From positions 1 through 34,655 of the forward strand of contig JAIRVZ010000025.1 of assembly GCA_031253625.1 (NCBI GenBank): a stretch of DNA of 34,655 bases, written 5' to 3'. Made by a program: the position numbers and the translations under genes. Position 1 is the first letter of the stretch; each line of letters begins with the position of its first letter. This stretch comes from Dysgonamonadaceae bacterium. GTDB taxonomy: Bacteria > Bacteroidota > Bacteroidia > Bacteroidales > Azobacteroidaceae. A model generated the notes under the pieces. It did not search any database, was not told the DNA's origin, and saw only the letters and a program-made list of their open reading frames with translations. Positions 26,431-34,476 of the stretch are shown one piece after another.

Positions 26431-26595
26431 TTTTGTTTCCGTCAGTTTTAACTTAAAGAAGTCGCAATAATAGTCCGCAGGACTGAATATGGTTAAGAGC
26501 TTCCGAAATTGCAAAAAGTAATTTTACTTCTACATCGCAATTCTATAAATTGTTTAAGGAACATTATCTTCATTCACCAACCGAGTACAGAAAAC
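26431..26595. other. Non-coding gap before the lanthipeptide locus
   Basis: No ORF or RNA gene is seen here. A small palindrome AGTCCGCAGGACT at about 26475 is similar to GTCCCGCAGGGAC near 7183 and may be a decayed dispersed repeat. The M48 terminator marks the left boundary of the accessory locus. Confidence 0.5.
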
Positions 26596-26618
26596 CTTTT
26601 TTTGTAAAGAAAAATATT

Positions 26619-26626
26619 TAACTTTG
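26619..26626 (+). promoter_or_regulatory. -7 box of the regulator leader transcript
   Basis: TAACTTTG matches TAnnTTTG. The -33 region is T-rich (26597-26604), but the exact TTTG is only 14 bases away, so spacing is non-ideal. A start near 26633 would give a leader of about 450 bases before the regulator. Confidence 0.45.
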
Positions 26627-26643
26627 CAAAAATTCAATCACTC

Positions 26644-26703
26644 ATGGTGAGGAATTTGTGTTTTTATATAAATCGTATTTACAGTCTCAAATCTCTAAGC
26701 TGA
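26644..26703 (+). other. Possible 19-codon leader peptide
   Basis: ATG at 26644 opens MVRNLCFYINRIYSLKSLS and stops with the TGA at 26701-26703, exactly at the left foot of the first structured segment. Ribosome release here could influence folding. No recognisable ribosome binding site is seen, and the ORF is short enough to be chance. Confidence 0.3.
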
Positions 26704-26820
26704 AAAACGACCAGTAATGAAGTGTACAGAGAGGAGGCGATGTGAATACACCCTTATACTAATAGGGGTGTGTTCCTTTGGCTTTTCTTGTTGTATATGG
26801 GTCACTTGGTCGTACCTCAG
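26700..26820 (+). promoter_or_regulatory. Structured leader RNA, tandem copy 1
   Basis: Nested complementary segments: CTGA (26700) with TCAG (26817); ACGACCA (26707-26713) with TGGTCGT (26807-26813); GTGTACA (26722-26728) with TGTATAT (26792-26798); and a 10-bp hairpin GAATACACCC (26744-26753) with GGGTGTGTTC (26766-26775). The arrangement is shared with copy 2, with different bases in the stems. Interpretation as a cis-regulatory RNA is inference; I recognise no known riboswitch core in it. Confidence 0.6.
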
Positions 26821-26835
26821 TTTTGCAAGATAAGC

Positions 26836-26855
26836 GGAGGTTCGCACCTTTTTTT
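26836..26855 (+). terminator. Weak terminator / attenuator after structured copy 1
   Basis: AGGT-TCGC-ACCT (26838-26849), extendable by G-U pairs, is followed by seven T. The upstream ACCTC (26814-26818) can instead pair with GAGGT (26837-26841), a mutually exclusive anti-terminator. The short stem makes termination uncertain. Confidence 0.45.
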
Positions 26856-26936
26856 ATTTATAAGATGATTAAAATGAAATAAAAAAAATGAATTGAAAAA
26901 ATTATAAAGTATAATGCTTCGTCAGCATTTCTTTTA

Positions 26937-27045
26937 ACTGAAAACGACCAATTTTAAGTATACAAAGAAAACGATAAGACGAATGCACCCCTGTTGAAAG
27001 GGTGTGTTTTCTTTTCTTATATCTTGTGAATTGGTTAGATTCAGT
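26937..27045 (+). promoter_or_regulatory. Structured leader RNA, tandem copy 2
   Basis: Same plan as copy 1: ACTGAA (26937-26942) with TTCAGT (27040-27045); ACCAATT (26947-26953) with AATTGGT (27029-27035); AAGTATA near 26956 with TATATCTT near 27018; and hairpin GAATGCACCC (26981-26990) with GGGTGTGTTT (27000-27009). The stem bases differ from copy 1 yet pairing is kept. The 5' hairpin arm ATGCACCCCT recurs exactly at 27061-27070, 10 bases before the regulator ATG. Confidence 0.6.
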
Positions 27046-27079
27046 AGATAGAAGAAAAAAATGCACCCCTTTTATTTTT

Positions 27080-27454
27080 ATGGAATATAATGAACTAATT
27101 CTCGATGTGTTTAACTTGGAATGTAAACTATTTATGAAAATGGATAGTTTTCGCTTGATAGAGCAAAAATGTAATAAAAAATGTTTCGATCCGAATGAAA
27201 GAATGCAATTAAATACAGATATTCATTATGTATTTACAAGATTAATCAAAACGATCAAACAAGCTTGTCCGAGCTTGACAGGTGAAGAAGTTGTGTTTTG
27301 TTGTCTCGCAAAATTGGGTTTAGATAACTCTATTATTTGTCGTTGTATGGGAAGTGTTAGTAAACAAACAGTAAATCAACGAAAATATCGTATCAAAAAG
27401 AAAATGGAAGAAACAAAATGTGATTTCTTGTTTGATATGATTTTTGTTTATTAA
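27080..27454 (+). CDS. Small HTH transcriptional regulator of the lanthipeptide locus
   Basis: 124 residues from the ATG at 27080; the longer in-frame reading runs back into the structured leader. The C-terminal part (about 66-111: LTGEEVVFCCLAKLGLDNSIICRCMGSVSKQTVNQRKYRIKKKM) has the LuxR-like HTH pattern seen at the C-terminus of Bacteroides TPR-containing regulators; here only a short helical N-terminus precedes it, with no sensor domain. It is the first gene after the leader and is 9 bases upstream of lanC, so it may control, or be controlled with, the cluster. Cysteine content is high (8 Cys). Function inferred from context. Confidence 0.7.
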   Translation: MEYNELILDVFNLECKLFMKMDSFRLIEQKCNKKCFDPNERMQLNTDIHYVFTRLIKTIKQACPSLTGEEVVFCCLAKLGLDNSIICRCMGSVSKQTVNQRKYRIKKKMEETKCDFLFDMIFVY

Positions 27455-27463
27455 AAAAATAAA

Positions 27464-28663
27464 ATGACTTCTATGGAATCCATAATCAAACAAAAAGTAG
27501 ACTTAATTGCCGAATGTATTTTCGCTAAAATTCAGAAAACGCAAGAAGAATCTTTCGGTTTATATTCCGGTGAGTTTGGAATTTTGCTATTCCTGTTTTA
27601 TTACTCGAAGTTTTCTAAAAATAAAAAGCACATTTTACTAACGGAAAATTATGCAGAAAATTTACTGGAACAATTTGCGAAAGAAGTAAAGTTACACACC
27701 TTTTGTGACGGTTTTTCAGGGATCTCGTATTTGTTTGTTTTTTTGCGTGAGAATCGTTTTATAGACATGGATGTTAGTGATGTTCAGCAGTTATTGGATA
27801 ACTATCTTATTACTCGAATGAGACAGGATATCCGCCAACAAAATTACGATTTCATGCATGGTGCTTTGGGAGTTGGGTTGTATTTTCTAAAAAGAAAAAC
27901 CAATCCCGAATACATACAAGAGTTAATTGATTTTTTATATCAGACCGCAGAAAAAGACACAGATAATAAAACTTTCAAATGGAAGTCCGTTCTTAACCAA
28001 GAAGAAAAAACAGTTGGGTATAACATTGCTTTATCACATGGAATGTCCAGTATTGTTATTTTTTTGTCCCGTGTAATTAAAAATGGCACTATTAATGAAA
28101 AAATATTAGAAATGTTATCCGGAGTCGTGAATTATATATTAGCCCAGCAAATTGACTTTCTACAATTTGGCTCCTGTTTTCCGAGCTACTCATTAGAAAC
28201 ATCTTCTCCTTCTATTTCAGGAAGTAGATTGGCTTGGTGCTATGGCGATTTAGGAATAGGTGTAGCATTGTGGCAGGCTGGAAAAGTCTTGAATAAAACG
28301 GAATGGAAAGAAAAAGGCCTTAAAGTTCTTCTACAATCGACGCAACGCCGAAATTTGGTTGAAAATTATGTTCAGGATGCAGGAATTTGTCATGGAAGTG
28401 CAGGAATTGCTATGATATATCACCGGATGTATTTTGAGACACACTGTGATGAATTTAAGGATGCAACTTATTACTGGTTAAATCAAACATTGAATTTCTC
28501 TTGCTTTGAAGATGGCTTGGCCGGATATAAAACATTTATGCAAAATGGTTGGAAATGTGATGATTATTCTCTTTTAACAGGAATATCCGGCATAGGACTT
28601 GTGCTTATGTCTTGTATATCAACAGACTTGCAAACTTGGGATGAAATGTTTTTATTGTCGTAA
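27464..28663 (+). CDS. lanC: LanC-family lanthionine cyclase
   Basis: 399 residues. The alpha-toroid motifs are FCDGFSG (80-86), FMHGALGVG (130-138), LSHGMSS (190-196), LAWCYGDLGIG (257-266), ICHGSAGIA (308-316) and the final LLTGISGIG. The zinc ligands are C259, C309 and H310, all present, so the enzyme should be active in adding cysteine thiols to dehydroalanine or dehydrobutyrine. The length fits stand-alone LanC. It follows the regulator gene by 9 bases. Its 3' end is 5 bases from the convergent S41 gene. Confidence 0.92.
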   Translation: MTSMESIIKQKVDLIAECIFAKIQKTQEESFGLYSGEFGILLFLFYYSKFSKNKKHILLTENYAENLLEQFAKEVKLHTFCDGFSGISYLFVFLRENRFIDMDVSDVQQLLDNYLITRMRQDIRQQNYDFMHGALGVGLYFLKRKTNPEYIQELIDFLYQTAEKDTDNKTFKWKSVLNQEEKTVGYNIALSHGMSSIVIFLSRVIKNGTINEKILEMLSGVVNYILAQQIDFLQFGSCFPSYSLETSSPSISGSRLAWCYGDLGIGVALWQAGKVLNKTEWKEKGLKVLLQSTQRRNLVENYVQDAGICHGSAGIAMIYHRMYFETHCDEFKDATYYWLNQTLNFSCFEDGLAGYKTFMQNGWKCDDYSLLTGISGIGLVLMSCISTDLQTWDEMFLLS

Positions 28664-28668
28664 CTTCG

Positions 28669-30918
28669 TCATTTGGTATTATTAATAATTTCAATCGCCT
28701 TTTCCAATAGTTCATCACGTCCTTCTCGAATCCCTTTGATGGTGGATTTTATTTCAATATTCGGAATTATGCCGATACGTTGAGTTTCTTTACCATCCGG
28801 ATAATAAACGCCAATACCGGAAATCGCAGTTTGCAATCCTCCCGGTAGAGATATTCTTGACACATCTCCATCTGCCCCGACAGTTGTACTTCCAATAATA
28901 ATAGTATTGGGTGAACATTGGTATTTCATGGCCATAAATTCTGCATGGCTCGCAGTCCATTCATCGACAAGCAGAACTTTTTTCCCTTTATAGTAATTTG
29001 TATTTTCTGCACCGATTTTTAATGATTCTGAAAAGATAAATAATCCCGGCATAACAGCACTTCCATGTGTAAATTTAACAAATTCAATAGGATGTGGATA
29101 TAAATAATAAAAATTCCAATATCCTTTCACGTTTTGTCTTGTAGGATAACCTCGCAAATCAATAATCATTCCTTTGGATGTAATCTTGTTTGGTATGGTT
29201 CCTCCTATTGCACTTCCAAGATATAAATAAGTAATATCATGAGGTTTGAAGATTTCAATTAAAGGTTTATATTGAGAAGACTTGTATGAAATATTAACTT
29301 GATTAATTGGAACACACGAAATTGTATCAGTCATTAATTCTCCATTCCTGTCGAAATGGATAAATAATTTTTCACGATCAGTTCGTAACAAATCAAATGA
29401 TATATTTCTCAATAGCGTTGGATAGTTGGAAGCTGAAGTAATCGGAATATTTTGTTGAATAATGTAATCAACAGACTTGTTGTCTATTTTTAAAATAATA
29501 TCCCCTATTTGCAATTGTGGCTTTTTATTGCCATCTACTTTATATAATTTAGTTACAACTGCTTGATTTTCAACGAACGTAATTTCAACAGGAACAATAT
29601 TATTCCCTTTAGAATCATAAATAAATGGTATACTTGCATGAGAGTCATGAATCCGAGAAATTAGCCTTGCTAAAATTAATTTATAATCCTGCTTGGTTGT
29701 TGCATAGACAAACTTTGGAATAAATTCAGGTAAAATATCATTCCAGTCTTCATCAGTCAAATATTTGTATGGATAATGATATTGAATGATATTCCAATAA
29801 CGAAACAAAGATAAAAGACGATATCCGGCATCTATATAATTCAAGCTTTCATAACCATTTTCATGTTTAAATGTAGGATTTGAGTACTGCATTTTTTCTA
29901 TTCTATATTTTGACCTGTAATCAATGTAATAGTGCTTATCACTTCTTGAGGCATTTTTTATGTCTATCAGTTGATTGGAAACGCTGTCTAATAATACTTT
30001 ATCTTCTATCCATTCAATATCCGGATATATTTTCACACTATCAGGATTCAGAGAATAAGTATTTATTGCAGGTTGAACTTCTCCCAAATTCTCAATCCAT
30101 TCATACAATATATTGTTCCTATCCTCTTTTGACTTGGAATGGAGTATTACCGGTAATATACGAAATAATTCATAATCCCAGTTATAATTACCGTTTGCGA
30201 TTGCAGGATGGTAATATTTTAAAAATCCCCATATTTTCCCTAATAGCTCCAAATCTGTAATATGTTGTTTGTCGAGTTTTGGAAAAACAATGTTGGAGCC
30301 AGTGTCGAATTCATGATCCTGTTCTGCAGGAAAAAGTGTCTTTTTGTATGGAGTTAAGTGTTGTATTTCGATGCTGTCAATTGTGACTTTCAGATTGTCT
30401 AACCACATTTTTCCTTTTCCGGATAAAAATCCGCCAATAGTAATTTTATCTGTTTCCGAAGGATTCATATCCAACGTGATTTCATATTTTTTCCAATCAG
30501 AAGTTCCTCTAATACCTCTTTCGCTCATATTGTCAAAAGCAATAGCAGGGTCAATTTGCATCCACAGTCCGGCATAACCGTCTGTTACATTTTCGGTTTT
30601 AATATATCCTGATAAGCATATTTGTTTTCCGTCATAGTTTTCAGGAAGCGTGAATGACAATTCTGCATAAGTAGGAAAGTCTCCTTTGCATTCAAAGAGT
30701 ACCGAATACTTTCCGCTTTGCACTTCTGTTGAATTCAGAGAAATAGTATAATCTGAAGAAGAAAAATATCCTTCACTAACTTCCCAACCGGATGGGAAGT
30801 TATAATCTATTTTCTCAAAATCTAAGTTAAACCTTGCGTCTGTTTTTTTTGTGTATTGACAAGCAGGTAACATCACAATTAAAATAAGAATTGATAGAAA
30901 ATTAAACTTCATCATCAT
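28669..30918 (-). CDS. S41-family peptidase lipoprotein in the lanthipeptide locus
   Basis: 749 residues (three ATGs at 30918, 30915 and 30912 are possible starts). The lipobox LPAC (C20 counted from the first Met) indicates a membrane-anchored, exported protein. Residues about 30-185 look like a beta-rich carbohydrate-binding-like domain. A helical region is followed by a PDZ-like stretch near 470-490 (LQIGDIILKIDNKSV) and the S41 core, with the nucleophile region DEWTASHAEF (S657). Family members are periplasmic Ser proteases. Inside this locus it may process or degrade the peptide, or give self-protection; this is inference. Confidence 0.85.
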   Translation of the reverse strand: MMMKFNFLSILILIVMLPACQYTKKTDARFNLDFEKIDYNFPSGWEVSEGYFSSSDYTISLNSTEVQSGKYSVLFECKGDFPTYAELSFTLPENYDGKQICLSGYIKTENVTDGYAGLWMQIDPAIAFDNMSERGIRGTSDWKKYEITLDMNPSETDKITIGGFLSGKGKMWLDNLKVTIDSIEIQHLTPYKKTLFPAEQDHEFDTGSNIVFPKLDKQHITDLELLGKIWGFLKYYHPAIANGNYNWDYELFRILPVILHSKSKEDRNNILYEWIENLGEVQPAINTYSLNPDSVKIYPDIEWIEDKVLLDSVSNQLIDIKNASRSDKHYYIDYRSKYRIEKMQYSNPTFKHENGYESLNYIDAGYRLLSLFRYWNIIQYHYPYKYLTDEDWNDILPEFIPKFVYATTKQDYKLILARLISRIHDSHASIPFIYDSKGNNIVPVEITFVENQAVVTKLYKVDGNKKPQLQIGDIILKIDNKSVDYIIQQNIPITSASNYPTLLRNISFDLLRTDREKLFIHFDRNGELMTDTISCVPINQVNISYKSSQYKPLIEIFKPHDITYLYLGSAIGGTIPNKITSKGMIIDLRGYPTRQNVKGYWNFYYLYPHPIEFVKFTHGSAVMPGLFIFSESLKIGAENTNYYKGKKVLLVDEWTASHAEFMAMKYQCSPNTIIIGSTTVGADGDVSRISLPGGLQTAISGIGVYYPDGKETQRIGIIPNIEIKSTIKGIREGRDELLEKAIEIINNTK

Positions 30919-30943
30919 TGGTTTTCTAATAATAAAACTATTA

Positions 30944-30951
30944 CAAATGTA
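30944..30951 (-). promoter_or_regulatory. -7 box of the S41 peptidase gene
   Basis: On the minus strand this reads TACATTTG (TAnnTTTG), 26 bases upstream of the first ATG. No well-spaced -33 TTTG is seen. Confidence 0.4.
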
Positions 30952-31041
30952 AGAAGTTTTGTTGACAATTTAGAATTCATCTAAAATTGTTATTTTATGA
31001 TATTTATTCTTTTGAATTACAGCGAATAAACAAAATATATT

Positions 31042-31060
31042 GTTATCATAAATTGATAAC
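31042..31060. promoter_or_regulatory. Candidate operator upstream of the precursor gene
   Basis: GTTATCA-TAAAT-TGATAAC is a perfect 7-bp inverted repeat with a 5-base spacer. It lies just upstream of the -7 box at 31079-31086, over the expected -33 position, where a dimeric regulator could bind. Confidence 0.45.
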
Positions 31061-31078
31061 GTTTTATTTTTCATCAAG

Positions 31079-31086
31079 TAATTTTG
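31079..31086 (+). promoter_or_regulatory. -7 box of the precursor/lanB operon
   Basis: TAATTTTG matches TAnnTTTG. The leader to the precursor ATG would be about 70 bases. The -33 region lacks a good TTTG and overlaps the inverted repeat at 31042-31060, consistent with an activator-dependent promoter. Confidence 0.45.
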
Positions 31087-31163
31087 TAAAAAATAATTTC
31101 ATTGTTTTTTATATGGTGAAATATTTTAGCAAAAGCAGTATTAATATTTTAATTGAATTAGAA

Positions 31164-31382
31164 ATGAAAAAATTAACATTAAAAAAAGAGGTTGTTTCAA
31201 TTCTTAATGGAAATGAAATGAATCAAGTAAAAGGGGGAGGTACTTTCGATGGGTTGTGTTATTCTGATTTGCCTTCTTGTGTGGGATGCCAGCAAGAGAA
31301 TGAATATGCAAAGGCAGCACTAGCAACTGCCATAGGAATAACAGTCGTTTCAGACCTTTTATCAACCGTTATAAAAAAATAA
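31164..31382 (+). CDS. lanA: Class I lanthipeptide precursor peptide
   Basis: 72 residues from the ATG at 31164; the open frame upstream is an AT-rich extension without coding character. The leader MKKLTLKKEVVSILNGNEMN ends QVKGGG, matching the Bacteroidetes class I pattern KKLxLxKExxxxL...VKGG, with a double-glycine cut site suited to a C39 protease. The core begins TFDGLCYSDLPSCVGC and has three Cys within its first 16 residues, then a Cys-free hydrophobic, helical C-terminal half rich in Ala, Ile, Val, Thr and Ser. It is followed after 25 bases by the dehydratase gene. Confidence 0.85.
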   Translation: MKKLTLKKEVVSILNGNEMNQVKGGGTFDGLCYSDLPSCVGCQQENEYAKAALATAIGITVVSDLLSTVIKK

Positions 31383-31407
31383 GTAAATTTAAGTGCTATT
31401 GTAAAAA

Positions 31408-33594
31408 ATGTACAATCCATTTGATCGTTTTTTTGTTCGTACATCTTGTTTCCCTTTTAATTCATTGAAAGAAGAAATATTCAGAACAAAAATCCTAAAT
31501 CCACAGGTTCAAGAGGCTATTTATATAGCCTCTCCTGTTTTATATGCTGAATTACAAAAATATATAGCCGGAACAATTATAAATATAGAAGAAAAACAAC
31601 GAATAGAATCGGCTGTGTATAGATACATCAGCCGGATGTCTTCGCGTTGCACTCCCTTTGGATTATTTGCGGGGTGTTCACTTGGTGAAATTACAGGCGA
31701 TGAAACAAATATTTTGTTAGACAATTTCAAACGTCATACACGGTTGGATATGTATTTTTTGTGCATATTGTCGCAGGAGTTATCAAAACAATCCGGTATT
31801 AAAGAAAATATAAAATATTTCCCCAATACTACTTTGCATTCCATAGGGAATAAATATAGATATGTCGAATATCATTACAAACAGTCAAAAAGAATACACC
31901 GGATATCTTCCGTCAGTCGTTCTCCTTATTTAGATACAATACTAAAAATAGCACGAAAAGGAACGAAAATAAACAACCTGTTAACATATTTAATTAATAG
32001 CAAAATCACAGAAGATAAAACTGAAGCATTGGATTTTATATACGAATTGATTGATTCTCAAATAATAATAAACGAATTAAGCCCTTCAGTTACCGGAGAT
32101 GATTTTTTTAGCCGAATAATCAGTATTTTAGAAAAGTCAGATGTTGAAGAAAACTTGATAATGCCATTGAAAGAGATTCAGAAAACGTTATGGCAATTGG
32201 ATTCAAATCAAAACAACGATGTCGAGTTATATCAAAATATTATTAGAAAGATTGAAGAAATAAAAATACCATACGAAGAAAAATTCTTATTTCAGGTCGA
32301 TATGACGAAAAATGTCATAGAGGCTACATTGGGAAAAGATATTATAAATGAACTTCAGTCTACTATGATATTTCTTAACAAAATTACATCGGAGCAAAAA
32401 AATGAAACATTAGTCCAATTTCAACAGGCTTTTTATAACCGTTATGAAGATAAAGAAGTTCCACTAATGGAAGTGTTGGACATTGAAATGGGTATTGGAT
32501 ATCCTGTAAGTGCAAATACAGGCGATGTTTCCCCTCTGTTGGATGATTTTCTTATTTTCGGACAAACAGGTCAGGGAATGAATTTTCAATCAAATGCTTT
32601 CTTGTCCATTTTATTCAAAAAAACTATAGAGGCACTGAGCCAAAATAAAAATGAAATTATTTTTAACGACGACGATGTTAAAAATTTCAATATATATTGG
32701 GAAGATTTACCTCATACTATTTATTCCAAGTTTGAAATTATAAGATCTAATAAGGAAAGTCCTTTGATTCAGTTGAATGGTTTTTATGGGAATTGTGGTG
32801 CTAACTTATTGGCTCGTTTTGCACATACAGACGAAAAGGTAACCCGATTTGTGAGTCAAGTCGTTGCAAAAGAACAGCAATTGGAACCCAATGCCCTATT
32901 AGCAGAAATTGCACATTTACCCGATTCAAGAACTGGGAATGTTTTATCTCGACCACATATCCGAGATTATGAAATTCTTTATTTAGCTAATTCTGATTTG
33001 CCGGAGAAAAAACTTATCTACATGTCGGATTTATGTATATCTATTAGGAAAGGAAGAATTTACCTGCGCTCTAAAAGATTGAATAAAGAAATTATACCAC
33101 GATTGACAAATGCTCATAATTATCGCAATAATCCGATGCCCGTTTATCACTTTCTTTGCGACATGCAAATGCAACAAGGAAGAGGAGGTTTATTTTTCAA
33201 TTGGAGATATTTGAATAATGAATTGAGTTTTTTACCCCGTGTACGATACAAAAATACCATACTTTCTTTAGCGACGTGGAAAATTAAAATAGAAGAAATC
33301 AAACATTTGTTCGCAATAAAAGAGGATGATAAATTGATTACAGAAGTAAGAAAATGGCGGGAACAATATCATTTTCCGGAAAAAATGATATTACCGGACG
33401 GAGACAATGAATTATTGATTGATTGGGAAAATGTACGAAGTATTAAGGCTTTGTTTTCTATAATTAAAAAAAGAGAAATGATAATTTTAACAGAATTTTT
33501 GTATGATCCTGAAAATTCTGTTGTCAGAAACAAGAATGGAAATCCCTATCCAAATGAATGTATTGTTGCCTTTTATAAAACCCCCAAGAAATGA
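31408..33594 (+). CDS. lanB: Lantibiotic dehydratase, glutamylation-domain protein
   Basis: 728 residues. The N-terminal FDRFFVRTSCFP and the family motif SRCTPFGLFAG (79-89) identify the Lant_dehydr_N domain, which uses glutamyl-tRNA to glutamylate Ser and Thr of the precursor. It lacks the elimination domain, which is encoded by the next gene; the lengths together (728 + 294) equal one full LanB. Its stop overlaps the ATG of the partner (ATGA at 33591), so stoichiometric production is likely. The gene is visibly more AT-rich than the housekeeping genes in this window. Confidence 0.93.
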   Translation: MYNPFDRFFVRTSCFPFNSLKEEIFRTKILNPQVQEAIYIASPVLYAELQKYIAGTIINIEEKQRIESAVYRYISRMSSRCTPFGLFAGCSLGEITGDETNILLDNFKRHTRLDMYFLCILSQELSKQSGIKENIKYFPNTTLHSIGNKYRYVEYHYKQSKRIHRISSVSRSPYLDTILKIARKGTKINNLLTYLINSKITEDKTEALDFIYELIDSQIIINELSPSVTGDDFFSRIISILEKSDVEENLIMPLKEIQKTLWQLDSNQNNDVELYQNIIRKIEEIKIPYEEKFLFQVDMTKNVIEATLGKDIINELQSTMIFLNKITSEQKNETLVQFQQAFYNRYEDKEVPLMEVLDIEMGIGYPVSANTGDVSPLLDDFLIFGQTGQGMNFQSNAFLSILFKKTIEALSQNKNEIIFNDDDVKNFNIYWEDLPHTIYSKFEIIRSNKESPLIQLNGFYGNCGANLLARFAHTDEKVTRFVSQVVAKEQQLEPNALLAEIAHLPDSRTGNVLSRPHIRDYEILYLANSDLPEKKLIYMSDLCISIRKGRIYLRSKRLNKEIIPRLTNAHNYRNNPMPVYHFLCDMQMQQGRGGLFFNWRYLNNELSFLPRVRYKNTILSLATWKIKIEEIKHLFAIKEDDKLITEVRKWREQYHFPEKMILPDGDNELLIDWENVRSIKALFSIIKKREMIILTEFLYDPENSVVRNKNGNPYPNECIVAFYKTPKK

Positions 33595-34475
33595 GTACTA
33601 TTCAACGAACTTTTATTCCGGGAAGTCAATGGGTATATTTCAAATTTTATACAGGAGAAAAAACTGCTGATGATATATTAATTAAAGCAATTGCTCCCAT
33701 CCTGAAAAAATTACAAAAAAAACAAACTCTTGAAAAATGGTTTTTTATCCGGTATTCGGATCCAAATTTTCATTTGCGAATCCGATTACTTGTTTGTGAC
33801 ACTCAATACATTGGAGAAGTAATTCAGTTGTTTTGCCAACAATTAGGCAGGTGGAATGATGATCATTTGCTATGGAAAGTGCAATTGGACACTTATAATC
33901 GAGAATTAGAACGATATGGTAAATATTTAATTGAAGAATCAGAATCTTTTTTTCATGCAGATAGTAATTGTATTCTGTCCATCATTAAAAAACTGAACGG
34001 CAATGAGAACTACAGATGGATGATTGCCTTAAAACTAATTGATGAGCTATTATCTGATTTTGGTTTGAATATGGAAGAAAAACAAAAACTAATGGAAATT
34101 TTAAGCAAGTCGTATAAGGTTGAATTTGGATTTAATGACTATAATTCCAAACAATTTAATACAAAATTCAGAGAAAACAAAAGTATTGTTGAATCTGTAT
34201 TGAATAATGCTCTCAATGAAACTGCATTTATTTCCTTATTTCAAGCCATAAAAAAACGCACAAAAGAATTAATTCCTATTGTTGAACAAATCAAAATAAA
34301 ATCAAAAAAAGATAACAATGTGAATGATTTACTGAAAAGCTATTTACACATGATGTTAATTCGCCTCTTTCGTTCAAAAAACCGTATGCATGAAATGATA
34401 TTGTATGATTTTATGTTCAGGTATTACACCAGCGAAATAGCAAAGAAAAAGTATAATAAAAAGGAAGATCAATGA
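33591..34475 (+). CDS. LanB elimination-domain protein (SpaB_C / thiopeptide-type)
   Basis: 294 residues. RTFIPGSQWVYFKFYTGEKTADDIL and WFFIRYSDPNFHLRIRL are the signature of the thiopeptide-type bacteriocin biosynthesis domain, which removes glutamate to leave dehydroamino acids. It is the second half of a split class I dehydratase and overlaps the first half by four bases. The C-terminal region RLFRSKNRMHEMILYDFMFRYYTS is also typical. Its end is one base before the transporter gene. Confidence 0.92.
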   Translation: MSTIQRTFIPGSQWVYFKFYTGEKTADDILIKAIAPILKKLQKKQTLEKWFFIRYSDPNFHLRIRLLVCDTQYIGEVIQLFCQQLGRWNDDHLLWKVQLDTYNRELERYGKYLIEESESFFHADSNCILSIIKKLNGNENYRWMIALKLIDELLSDFGLNMEEKQKLMEILSKSYKVEFGFNDYNSKQFNTKFRENKSIVESVLNNALNETAFISLFQAIKKRTKELIPIVEQIKIKSKKDNNVNDLLKSYLHMMLIRLFRSKNRMHEMILYDFMFRYYTSEIAKKKYNKKEDQ

Positions 34476-34476
34476 A

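Noticed and set aside
30987..31163. 59-residue extension of the lanthipeptide precursor
   Set aside because: AT-rich, overlaps the promoter and inverted repeat, and the canonical leader begins at the ATG at 31164.
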